Positions 15,946 to 22,776 of a stretch of DNA of 64,000 nucleotides are shown piece by piece. This DNA is from Buttiauxella sp049686335. Its GTDB lineage: Bacteria > Pseudomonadota > Gammaproteobacteria > Enterobacterales > Enterobacteriaceae. Made by a program: the position numbers and the translations under genes. Position 1 is the first letter of the stretch; each line of letters opens with the position of its first letter. The notes under the pieces are model-generated. The model saw only the letters and a list, made by a program, of their open reading frames with translations, had not been told where the DNA came from and made no database searches. The DNA lies in assembly GCF_049686335.1 (NCBI RefSeq), contig NZ_JBAVHX010000004.1, forward strand, positions 248,001 through 312,000, in the 5' to 3' direction.

Positions 15946-16867
15946 GTTGTAAAAGCCTTTTTTTATTTTCAATGATGACAGAGCAAGCGAAACTTTTAGC
16001 ATTTTCCGATGCGGAATTTATCGGCAATCTTTCGAAAATACTTTTAATATCATCATCTTTTAACTCCGATAACTTGTTCATCCAATGAGCCTTTGCTCTT
16101 GGGCGTTTTTCACACGCCAATACAAAAGCATCAATTGTCAGCAGTCTTTTCGAGTCTGTCTTCAATTTGAAGAGCTCAGAACGTGCCTTTCGTACAAATG
16201 CAGAAACCTTTTGATTTTCATCACGAGTAGTGAGCTTTTCAGCATATTTTTCTTCTGGAAGCTCTCTACCCATACTCGCTGCGTGATCATAAGTGGGACA
16301 CAAGAAACACTCTTGGGTATCATTATTTAGCATGATAGCCCAGTTCTCATGGTGTCGGTCTTGATTGCTAACCAAGACATCCAGCATTAAATATCCGCAA
16401 AAAACATCTCCTGCATTCAAATGGTTAATATTAAAATCAGTGCTTGGCGGTAGGATATGCTCCATATCCAAACAACCAAGAACCCTACTAACCGTATGCT
16501 CTCTCACCCTAACAACCCGTTCAACAATGTGCGAAGGCTCGGGGACTGGGTAATCAGCGGTTCGAGTATGTAAAACCTCATTCCCCATAACCATGCGGTA
16601 CCCAGGCGGAATAATATTTTTGGTTAAAACTCCAAACCGTCCATTAACAGTAGCTAAATCATAATTAGCATGAGGAATTTGAAGTAGCTCACAGAGTTCG
16701 GAGGCGCATTTTTCGGACCAATGCTCTCCCGTTGATCCTTTAGAAAACTTGAACATCCATGAATCAGCTTTGGGATCAGGCGAATACTTGAACCAAAATT
16801 TTTCTTTAGTACCAAGAGATTCAAGATCTCTCGGAACCACATTCAATTCAATAACTGGATAATTCAT
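15929..16867 (-). CDS. HipA-like serine/threonine kinase (stand-alone C-terminal domain)
   Basis: The product is 312 aa and corresponds to the kinase core of HipA without its N-terminal subdomain. Key residues can be placed by motif: Lys40 in SWMFKFSKG, Glu52 in SEKCASELCEL, catalytic Asp170 and Asn175 in VSNQDRHHENWAI, and the metal-binding Asp194 in PTYDHAASMG. All look intact. No HipB-type helix-turn-helix gene is next to it; the partner gene downstream encodes a HIRAN protein. A LexA box lies 82-97 bases upstream, and terminators stand on both sides of the pair. HipA and HipT kinases phosphorylate aminoacyl-tRNA synthetases; the target here is unknown. Confidence 0.75.
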   Translation of the reverse strand: MNYPVIELNVVPRDLESLGTKEKFWFKYSPDPKADSWMFKFSKGSTGEHWSEKCASELCELLQIPHANYDLATVNGRFGVLTKNIIPPGYRMVMGNEVLHTRTADYPVPEPSHIVERVVRVREHTVSRVLGCLDMEHILPPSTDFNINHLNAGDVFCGYLMLDVLVSNQDRHHENWAIMLNNDTQECFLCPTYDHAASMGRELPEEKYAEKLTTRDENQKVSAFVRKARSELFKLKTDSKRLLTIDAFVLACEKRPRAKAHWMNKLSELKDDDIKSIFERLPINSASENAKSFACSVIIENKKRLLQHVNLQ

Positions 16868-16948
16868 TCATTGCCCATCCATAGCTATAGATGGAATAAG
16901 AATATCCGAGTTGCAACTATAAATGAACTTCTAAAACCATAACATACA

Positions 16949-16964
16949 CTGTATGCATGTACAG
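16949..16964. promoter_or_regulatory. LexA (SOS) box upstream of the HipA-like kinase gene
   Basis: CTGTATGCATGTACAG is a perfect match to the CTGT-N8-ACAG core of the enterobacterial LexA box and is itself palindromic. It lies between the terminator after Q and the kinase start. It predicts that the kinase/HIRAN pair is repressed by LexA and induced with DNA damage, at the same time as prophage induction. Confidence 0.85.
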
Positions 16965-16992
16965 CAGCGTTTGTATGTATAGCATTAAATGC

Positions 16993-17013
16993 AAAACCCG
17001 CACTCGGCGGGTT
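16993..17013 (-). terminator. Terminator after Q (candidate tR')
   Basis: AACCCGCC and GGCGGGTT-type arms (AACCCGC / GCGGGTT) pair on the minus strand and are followed by TTGCATTT. It lies about 115 bases after the Q gene, where lambdoid phages have the terminator that Q overcomes. Confidence 0.65.
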
Positions 17014-17125
17014 CGTTAATTCAGTATGCTCGGCGTTACGCGTCTTCGCTGATGAGGTTAATTTGAACTACTGCCACCAAATGCACTGATGGCACAATAT
17101 CAAATTAGTGGTGATAATGGTCGAT

Positions 17126-17815
17126 TTAATCCAGTTTTGCAAGAGTAAGGCGTGAATTAGTCGTCTTTTGTTGTGATCGTGTTCTCGAAGCTGAACAAAG
17201 TGCATCACTGTCAAGGTATCCAAATAGAGCTCTAAGCGCTCCCCAGCGCACTGTAAATGTCTCTGACCAGTTCTTTGGCGTTACGCCCACCAGCTTAGCC
17301 AGATCCGCATACTGATAAACATCCCGCCCTGCCATTTCGTTCTTCACATCTTGCGCTGCCAGCCACACAAGCGCCTGCAATCGCTTCAATGTCTTCCCCG
17401 CTACCTTCTTCGCGCCGAGCTGCGCTTTAAACTCAACCCACGCCCATTCAGTGATCGCCACCTGATGAGCAAAAGACATATCCCCGGCATAGCACCATGA
17501 CAACCAGGCGTGTTCGTGCTTATCGAGCGTAGCCAAAGCGCGGCGCCATGAAGCTGTTCGGAACTCTACTGGCAGAACGAGTGCGATAGACGAACCTTTT
17601 GCTCTGGACTGCTGGCCAGGTACCGGACCGCCTGGAAGCGTAATCATTTTGCCCGTTACCTCATCGAGTATGCGCCGACGCTTGCGCTTATATCGGCCTG
17701 TGTCGAACTGCGCATTCTCAGCGAACGCCACCAGCTGCCCTTTCGTTGCACCACTTAAATCAGCAGTGGCCACCATAAGTTCTTCTCGGATGAACTGAAG
17801 ATATTGCTGGTTCAC
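17126..17815 (-). CDS. Q: Late antitermination protein Q
   Basis: The 229 aa product begins MNQQYLQFIREELMVATADLSGATKGQLVAFAENAQFDTG, the familiar start of the phage 82-like Q family, and continues with the RYKRKRRRILDEVTGKMITLPGGPVPGQQSR block. Q binds near the late promoter and lets RNA polymerase read through the terminator into lysis and head genes. It overlaps ninG by 4 bases and is the last gene before the late region, which fits this role. Confidence 0.92.
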   Translation of the reverse strand: MNQQYLQFIREELMVATADLSGATKGQLVAFAENAQFDTGRYKRKRRRILDEVTGKMITLPGGPVPGQQSRAKGSSIALVLPVEFRTASWRRALATLDKHEHAWLSWCYAGDMSFAHQVAITEWAWVEFKAQLGAKKVAGKTLKRLQALVWLAAQDVKNEMAGRDVYQYADLAKLVGVTPKNWSETFTVRWGALRALFGYLDSDALCSASRTRSQQKTTNSRLTLAKLD

Positions 17816-18369
17816 GCTGCCTCCTGCTGTTTAAGTTCTTTGAGCTTTGCCCGGTAGGTATTGCGGATCAGGATGTAATCTTCCCTCCTCCACTTCGGTA
17901 GTTCGTGTGGGCCCATCAATGCTTCGAATCGAGCCTGACCGATTTTGATAATCAGCTTTGGCCTGTATGCGGCAAGGTTCCCGGAAAGGTGGTTATTGCA
18001 GGGGGCACATTGTTTGTGGCAGTTGTCCTCGTTGAAGCGCAGCTCAGGATTTGCCCCTGTCGTGCGGTAATGACCTGCATGATATTGCCCATCATGATGC
18101 CGGCCGCAGCTGATGCACGGCTTCAATCTGTCGCGATACCGGATAAATTCATTGAAAGCCTGTTGCGCCAGGTTGATGAAGTAACTCATCGGTTTGACTG
18201 CCTGGCGGCGTTTTGCCTGACGCTCATCCTCCGCTTTCTGTTTCTCACGACCGCGCAGCTCCAGCGCATACTGCGCGCCATGTTCCGGACAGCACCACCA
18301 GATGTTTGAATAAACCGGATGGAACCACTCACGGCAGACTTTGCACTTACGGCGAGGTTGCTTAGCCAT
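17812..18369 (-). CDS. ninG: Recombination protein NinG (Rap-like)
   Basis: The start is at MAKQPRRKCKVCREWF (18369), giving 185 aa; an upstream extension is not conserved in type. Two Cys pairs near the N-terminus (CKVC and CCPEH) and a second zinc-binding/HNH-like region (CISCGRHHDGQYHAGHYRTTGANPELRFNEDNCHKQCAPCN) mark the NinG family, which acts in phage recombination by resolving branched DNA. It lies between ninB and Q. Confidence 0.9.
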   Translation of the reverse strand: MAKQPRRKCKVCREWFHPVYSNIWWCCPEHGAQYALELRGREKQKAEDERQAKRRQAVKPMSYFINLAQQAFNEFIRYRDRLKPCISCGRHHDGQYHAGHYRTTGANPELRFNEDNCHKQCAPCNNHLSGNLAAYRPKLIIKIGQARFEALMGPHELPKWRREDYILIRNTYRAKLKELKQQEAA

Positions 18370-18376
18370 GCTCACC

Positions 18377-18832
18377 TCACTGATTCTGCTGGTCGCGCAG
18401 CTGCTGATACTCGCAGCCATGCGGAATGGTGAGGGTCAGCCCGAACTGAGCGCACCACATCTCTACCTGGCACAGGAAGTGGTGCATTTCCCCGGTATCC
18501 AGATCAGAAGTGTGTCGCGGTTCCCACGTCGTGGTTTTCTCGCCAGTGATGAAATCGGTGTATGTGACTTCTACGCTACCCAGATATGTTTTCTTTAGGT
18601 TGCGCTTCACCCATTCCGTTGTCGCGTCAGTGCGCCCAGAGCGAAGGAGGTATTCGCTGATTTCGCCGTACCACATATGGCTTAAAGCGTTCTGGGGCAG
18701 GCTGCGTTTATCACGCCACGGTTTGAGGATCAGACGATAGCAATCTCCACCAGCTAAAAGCGGTTGTAGCTGTTGCCCTATAGCATCGAAGTTAGTCTGG
18801 TGAAGGCGAATGCCCTCTTTTGGAAAGTTCAC
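18377..18832 (-). CDS. ninB: Recombination protein NinB (Orf)
   Basis: The 151 aa product starts from GTG 18832 and shows the NinB pattern LKPWRDKRSLPQNALSHMWYGEISEYL and a C-terminal CQVEMWCAQFGLTLTIP. Lambda Orf/NinB binds single-stranded DNA and helps recombination. The GTG start overlaps the TGA of the 32 aa gene upstream. Confidence 0.88.
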   Translation of the reverse strand: MNFPKEGIRLHQTNFDAIGQQLQPLLAGGDCYRLILKPWRDKRSLPQNALSHMWYGEISEYLLRSGRTDATTEWVKRNLKKTYLGSVEVTYTDFITGEKTTTWEPRHTSDLDTGEMHHFLCQVEMWCAQFGLTLTIPHGCEYQQLRDQQNQ

Positions 18833-18927
18833 GCGTCACCCCCTCGGGCAAACGCTGAATACAAAAAGTCGCTGGCGTTGGAAAACGTCAGGCGAGAGAG
18901 ATCAGATTGGAAGTATTTTTGCGCCAT
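18829..18927 (-). CDS. Very small phage gene, 32 aa
   Basis: The frame begins MAQKYFQSDLSRLTFSNASD and ends ARGGDA. It has an excellent ribosome site (AAGGAG, 9 bases before ATG) and its stop overlaps the NinB GTG start, so it may drive translation of ninB. The function is unknown. Confidence 0.5.
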   Translation of the reverse strand: MAQKYFQSDLSRLTFSNASDFLYSAFARGGDA

Positions 18928-18971
18928 GGTGTTCACTCCTTGGCGCAGCAGGTTTCGCAGGTTGTTCAGGC

Positions 18972-19229
18972 CTACGAATTGAGTGTATCAAAGCCTTGGG
19001 TTATTCGGTAGCCCGCTTTCTCAAGCATTTGCGTAAATAATGTTGTAGTGCCGACTATGTCATCTGCGTGAAGGGGAACAAAAGATATCTCGTCTCCACG
19101 ACGATACATAAGGGCGCGAGTTTCCTCTGGAAAACTTCCAAATTTGGCAATCACTGTAGAATCGTGGCAACGGATTATCGCATACCCCGTCTCAGGTAAT
19201 TCTTCTTGTGCTATCACATCAACCCCCAC
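18972..19229 (-). CDS. Hypothetical phage protein, 85 aa
   Basis: The product (MGVDVIAQEELPETGYAIIR) has a mixed alpha/beta appearance and no motif I recognise. The start is GTG and is uncertain. It lies between the dinI-like gene and the nin genes, in the same direction. Confidence 0.45.
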   Translation of the reverse strand: MGVDVIAQEELPETGYAIIRCHDSTVIAKFGSFPEETRALMYRRGDEISFVPLHADDIVGTTTLFTQMLEKAGYRITQGFDTLNS

Positions 19230-19270
19230 ACATCTGACTAAACCTGGATAAAACTTAACAGCGCAATTTC

Positions 19271-19510
19271 TTACTGGTTTTCAAACCAATCGTCAGCGCT
19301 TTCCCAAGTTTCTTGCAGGATTTCTTCAATAATCTTTTTATTGTCTTTCTCTGCACCAGTGACAGACAGGCTATCAGTACCAGCCTGACGGATAACGAGG
19401 CGGCAATCATCAAAGCGCTGCAACAACCTTTTATGCAACTCTGCCTCAAGTGCAGGGATCGCCCCAATGGGTAGTTTTTTGTTTCTGTCGATGGTCACTT
19501 CTACTTTCAT
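19271..19510 (-). CDS. DinI-like SOS modulator
   Basis: The 79 aa product aligns by eye along its whole length with E. coli DinI: KVEVTI at the start, LPIGAIPALEAEL, then SLSVTGAEKDNKKIIEEILQ and the hallmark ending ETWESADDWFENQ. DinI stabilises or inhibits RecA filaments and so tunes LexA and phage-repressor cleavage. A LexA box lies 22 bases upstream of the start, and a terminator lies upstream of that, so it is a self-contained SOS unit within the prophage. Confidence 0.9.
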   Translation of the reverse strand: MKVEVTIDRNKKLPIGAIPALEAELHKRLLQRFDDCRLVIRQAGTDSLSVTGAEKDNKKIIEEILQETWESADDWFENQ

Positions 19511-19531
19511 TTTCTCTCCCAGATTATTTTA

Positions 19532-19547
19532 CTGTATAAACATACAG
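19532..19547. promoter_or_regulatory. LexA (SOS) box of the dinI-like gene
   Basis: CTGTATAAACATACAG matches the CTGT-N8-ACAG LexA core perfectly and sits directly upstream of the dinI-like gene. It is the second such box in this prophage. Confidence 0.9.
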
Positions 19548-19636
19548 TAATTATTAATCGGAATTTGAAAGTAAAGCAATTGAAAAATTAATTATAGGAA
19601 TTTGTGTATTATCAGCACATTAGCTGAATAAAAACT

Positions 19637-19655
19637 AGCCTCCCGGATGTGAGGC
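19637..19655 (-). terminator. Terminator upstream of the dinI-like unit
   Basis: GCCTC and GAGGC pair around an eight-base loop and are followed on the minus strand by TAGTTTTTATTC. With the hairpin at 19703-19729 it isolates the dinI-like gene from the operon upstream. Confidence 0.6.
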
Positions 19656-19702
19656 TTAGATTTGGTTTCAAAACTAAAATTACTGCACTGCTGGTTCTAA
19701 GC

Positions 19703-19729
19703 GAAAAAAAAGCCCACTTCAAGAGGGCT
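19703..19729 (-). terminator. Terminator after the 96 aa membrane-protein gene
   Basis: AGCCCTCTT and AAGTGGGCT pair on the minus strand, followed by eight T residues. It lies 9 bases after the stop codon of the upstream gene. Confidence 0.8.
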
Positions 19730-19737
19730 AGATGCTC

Positions 19738-20028
19738 CTAGACTCCCCTTCTGTACTGCTCCAGAATGAACTCTTTGCTGCTTTTGCCAAAATCCAAATT
19801 TCGGACGCAGCCTTTCAGCTGATTCTGCATCGTAAGAATATCGTTCTCAGCACTTTTCCCTGGTGTAATATCCAGATTCGTTATCCATTTGGATGCATCA
19901 ACAACGCAGTCAACCTCTTGCTTGGCAAATTTGTATTCATGCCATATCAAACTATTCAGGTTGGTAATGATCGGAATACCAAAAACAAAACCAATCACAC
20001 TTTTGATGATCATGCCTCGAATGTTCAT
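19738..20028 (-). CDS. Hypothetical protein with N-terminal membrane anchor, 96 aa
   Basis: The product begins MNIRGMIIKSVIGFVFGIPI, one hydrophobic segment (about residues 6-24), followed by a soluble part with two Cys. A GAGAAAG ribosome site precedes the ATG, and a strong terminator follows. It may be a phage-encoded superinfection or envelope protein, but nothing in the sequence decides this. Confidence 0.5.
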   Translation of the reverse strand: MNIRGMIIKSVIGFVFGIPIITNLNSLIWHEYKFAKQEVDCVVDASKWITNLDITPGKSAENDILTMQNQLKGCVRNLDFGKSSKEFILEQYRRGV

Positions 20029-20129
20029 ATCTTTCTCTCGGTTGGTTATTTAAATCAATAACGGCTCCGATATTCAGCATCCTGACTACTTTTACTTTAA
20101 TTTACTTATTGTTCAGGCCTTCTGTTCTC

Positions 20130-20633
20130 TTATCCATGAACTGCATCCTTCACAAAAATAATCCAGTGAGTTTTATCGTTTTTACCAGTACGCTGGCCGA
20201 TTATCGGTTTCATTGTTGTAAGCGCCAGAACATGGCTGACCGGTATCTGCGTTTCGTTCCATTTGAAGATGAGCACACCTTGTGGCCACAACACTCGGAA
20301 CGCCTCACTGAACCCAGCGCGTAAATCATCACGCCACGTTTCTTTGTTCAACTTCCCGTACTTCTTACCCATCCAGGCGCTATCGCCAACACGCTCAAGG
20401 TGTGGTGGGTCGAAGACCACGACTGGGAAAGAATCGTTGGCGAACGGCAATGCGCGGAAGTCGGCAATCAGGTCAGGACGAATGACCAGGCGGCGACCGT
20501 CGCAAAGCGTGTGCTCTTCGCTGCGAATGTCGGTGAACACTGCCCTTTCATCGTGCTTATCGAGCCAGAACATTCTGGAGCCGCAACACATATCGAGAAT
20601 TGAAGGCATGGCTTCGTATGCCGGGTTAGTCAT
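20130..20633 (-). CDS. Class I SAM-dependent DNA methyltransferase-like protein
   Basis: The 167 aa product contains ILDMCCGSRMFW (a SAM-binding loop variant of DxxxGxG) and VVFDPPHLERVG (catalytic DPPH, as in N6-adenine/N4-cytosine methyltransferases). A late ALTTMKPIIGQRTGKNDKTHWIIFVK strand pair completes the fold. Such short methyltransferases are common in lambdoid prophages. Its ATG overlaps the stop of the methyltransferase gene upstream, so the two are translated together. Confidence 0.75.
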   Translation of the reverse strand: MTNPAYEAMPSILDMCCGSRMFWLDKHDERAVFTDIRSEEHTLCDGRRLVIRPDLIADFRALPFANDSFPVVVFDPPHLERVGDSAWMGKKYGKLNKETWRDDLRAGFSEAFRVLWPQGVLIFKWNETQIPVSHVLALTTMKPIIGQRTGKNDKTHWIIFVKDAVHG

Positions 20634-21379
20634 GCTGCATATTCCTCTTCATTAACGCCAAGACGAGCGCAAGCGGTACGGAAAATGGCTGCATCCTTCT
20701 CGATACCTATGAAATTGCGCCCAGCTTGCTGACAAGCGACACCAGCGGTACCGCTTCCCATCGTGAAATCCAACACGGTTTCACCTGGGTTGCTGTATGT
20801 ATCAATTAGGTACCGGATCAGCGCCAGGGGCTTTTGTGTAGGGTGCCAGTTGTTCCTCTGCTTATCGCTCGAGAAAAACTGCACAGTACGCGGGTACCGC
20901 TCTGTACTGTCGTATTCAGTCAGCTCCAGCGCCTTGCCATAGCACTCCGAGTTAAAGGCTTTGCGTTGGCTTGTCTTGCGTGTGTGACCGCTAGTCTTTT
21001 GCGGGTTATAGGTCGACTGCTGGCGGTAAAACACCTGGATGTTTTCATGCGCCCGGAGGGGCTGTTTTTTTGAGTTAAGGAAGCCGGTCGCGTTGCCTTT
21101 CTCCCATATCCATTCTGTCCGCCAGTCGGAAAGATTGCTGCTGACCAGAATGCCGGTGAACGGCTGAGCAGAAAACAGCACGATGGCCGCTGACGGCTTA
21201 GCGATGCGGTACAGTTCTCGCCACATAGTCTGGAGATCGAGCACCGAATCCCAGCGGCACTGCGTTGTGCCGTAGGGAATATCAGCGCATACCAGATCAA
21301 CGGTTCCGGTGCCAATCAGCGGGAACACATCGAAACAGTCGGCATGGTGCAGTCTTAGCGCTTCGGTGTTATTGCTCAA
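20630..21379 (-). CDS. Site-specific DNA methyltransferase (beta class, N6-adenine type)
   Basis: The start is placed at TTG 21379, preceded by GGAGG and overlapping the end of the gene upstream; this gives 249 aa and starts LSNNTEALRLHHADCFDVF. The catalytic motif is ADIPYGTTQCRWD (DIPY in place of DPPY) and the SAM motif FTMGSGTAGVACQQAGRNFIGIE comes near the C-terminus, the order of beta-class enzymes. WHPTQKPLALIRYLI is also present. No restriction gene is nearby, so it is an orphan, likely protecting phage DNA or altering expression. Confidence 0.85.
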   Translation of the reverse strand: MSNNTEALRLHHADCFDVFPLIGTGTVDLVCADIPYGTTQCRWDSVLDLQTMWRELYRIAKPSAAIVLFSAQPFTGILVSSNLSDWRTEWIWEKGNATGFLNSKKQPLRAHENIQVFYRQQSTYNPQKTSGHTRKTSQRKAFNSECYGKALELTEYDSTERYPRTVQFFSSDKQRNNWHPTQKPLALIRYLIDTYSNPGETVLDFTMGSGTAGVACQQAGRNFIGIEKDAAIFRTACARLGVNEEEYAA

Positions 21380-21836
21380 TGCCAGCCTCCTTGCGCATAT
21401 GATTTGTGTATCGTTTTGCGGATTGGGATGCGGATAGGTGAACATCGTCATGGATATTCTGTGTACCCATGAACTCCACTTTCTCGTCACACCATGCTGC
21501 GTATGCATCCACACCCAGCAACTTGATTTTTGCTATAGCAGTGTCGGTGGCTGGGGTTTGAAGCGTTTTTAAATGACGCTGGCGCCAGTCGATTTTCAGG
21601 GTTGGATATTGCTCTTGCTCAAAAGAATCGTCAGATGCAGCACGATTTTCAGCCCATGCCTTTAGCCCAGCATTCTCAACCGCCAGGCTAACCACCTGCT
21701 TGTTTAACTCGTCGGCTCGCACACGCTGAACTGCCAGTTCGTCAGCCAGCTCTTTCACCAGCTTTGCAGATCCAGCATCAAGCCCTTTCGCCAGCGCATA
21801 GCCAGCCGTTACTAATTCCTGAGTTTTGGTATTCAT
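21369..21836 (-). CDS. Hypothetical phage protein with coiled coil, 155 aa
   Basis: Residues 1-65 form an alanine-rich coiled coil (SAKLVKELADELAVQRVRADELNKQVVSLAVENAGL); the C-terminal half contains LLGVDAYAAWCDEKVEF. This layout is shared by many Ead/Ea22-like accessory proteins of lambdoid phages. It overlaps its upstream neighbour by 4 bases. The function is unknown. Confidence 0.6.
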   Translation of the reverse strand: MNTKTQELVTAGYALAKGLDAGSAKLVKELADELAVQRVRADELNKQVVSLAVENAGLKAWAENRAASDDSFEQEQYPTLKIDWRQRHLKTLQTPATDTAIAKIKLLGVDAYAAWCDEKVEFMGTQNIHDDVHLSASQSAKRYTNHMRKEAGIEQ

Positions 21837-22123
21837 GCGCGCACCTCGGCAAGCAGACGATTAAGCAGAGCCATATTCGGGCTCAATCCAAATATTGGTT
21901 GGTTGGATTCAGTAGCGGTAGCCAGCAAGTGGTAACGCATTTGCCCGTTGATGCCGCGACTCTCAATAAGCCGCTCGCGTTTAAGCAATGCCAGGCCAGA
22001 CCCAACAGTCGTGGTGCTGAGATTCAACGCTTCCCTGATTTCTGTATGAGTGCAGCCATCGTGTTTACGGATATATGCCTCAATCAGCTGACGTCCTGTT
22101 GGTTTTGATTGTTTGGTTTTCAT
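21833..22123 (-). CDS. Small winged-helix DNA-binding protein
   Basis: The 96 aa product has a clear winged helix-turn-helix: GRQLIEAYIRKHDGCTHTEIREALNLSTTTVGSGLALLKRERLIESRG. Genes of this kind follow replication gene P in several lambdoid phages. Its start overlaps the P stop by one base. The regulated target is unknown. Confidence 0.65.
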   Translation of the reverse strand: MKTKQSKPTGRQLIEAYIRKHDGCTHTEIREALNLSTTTVGSGLALLKRERLIESRGINGQMRYHLLATATESNQPIFGLSPNMALLNRLLAEVRA

Positions 22124-22776
22124 CAGATACCACCTTTCTGCTGCGTCTTACGCCTTTTGTATTCATCCATCAGCAACTGCGCGGGTGTTGGCCCCGAAGC
22201 TTTTGCTGGCCCCGCAATTTGCCGTCTTATCGGCGGGACCTGCCTGCCTGCTGCAATCTGGTCTTCCCACCAGGAAAGTTTGAATGCGGCAAGTTTGTCC
22301 ATTTCCGCTTGAGTGAGCCTTCGCTCGACACCCTCACGACGCATTTCAACGCAAATGTGATACAGCACCGGATGTTTCCACGGGAACTGTTCTGATGAGT
22401 TATAGCGCCAGCATTCACTTTTCCAACGATTGTATTCAGCATTAACATCGGCAACCTTCAGGCCAAAAACATTTGGCTTGCAGGCAGTGGCAATGGAAAT
22501 AAATTCAGCGAGATCAGGCGGCCAGGTATTGCCAGTAGCACAGCGATCAACGCAACATTTGCAGACCTCAGCTAGGTGAATGTCCGTCATGGAACCAATC
22601 TGAGCCATCCAGGTCGCTCCCGGCGTCGTTCCGTTCTTGATTACCCAGCGGTTCGAATAAATTCCCACCATGGTTTCCCACAGAACCCATACCCTGCTGC
22701 TGCTCCCATTCGGCGCGGGCTTCCCTGACCTGTCGGAGCGCGGCAGACTCACCTGCGTCGTTGTTATTTCCTGCAT
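22123..22776 (-). CDS. P: Replication protein P (helicase loader)
   Basis: The start is placed at ATG 22776 after AGGGGG, giving 217 aa. The body fits phage P proteins: YSNRWVIKNGTTPGATWMAQIGSMTDIHL, GNTWPPDLAEFISIA, and a C-terminal WWEDQIAAGRQVPPIRRQIAG. P delivers the host DnaB helicase to the origin-bound O protein. The first 209 bases overlap the O gene in a different frame, so both reading frames are used there. A later start at 22675 would reduce this overlap but lacks a good ribosome site. Confidence 0.75.
   Translation of the reverse strand: MQEITTTQVSLPRSDRSGKPAPNGSSSRVWVLWETMVGIYSNRWVIKNGTTPGATWMAQIGSMTDIHLAEVCKCCVDRCATGNTWPPDLAEFISIATACKPNVFGLKVADVNAEYNRWKSECWRYNSSEQFPWKHPVLYHICVEMRREGVERRLTQAEMDKLAAFKLSWWEDQIAAGRQVPPIRRQIAGPAKASGPTPAQLLMDEYKRRKTQQKGGI

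Noticed and set aside
16003..16060. Longer start of the HIRAN gene inside the kinase gene
   Set aside because: The frame opens at about 16002, but the residues before MSIYNNES lack a ribosome site; ATG 15945 has AAGG at good spacing.
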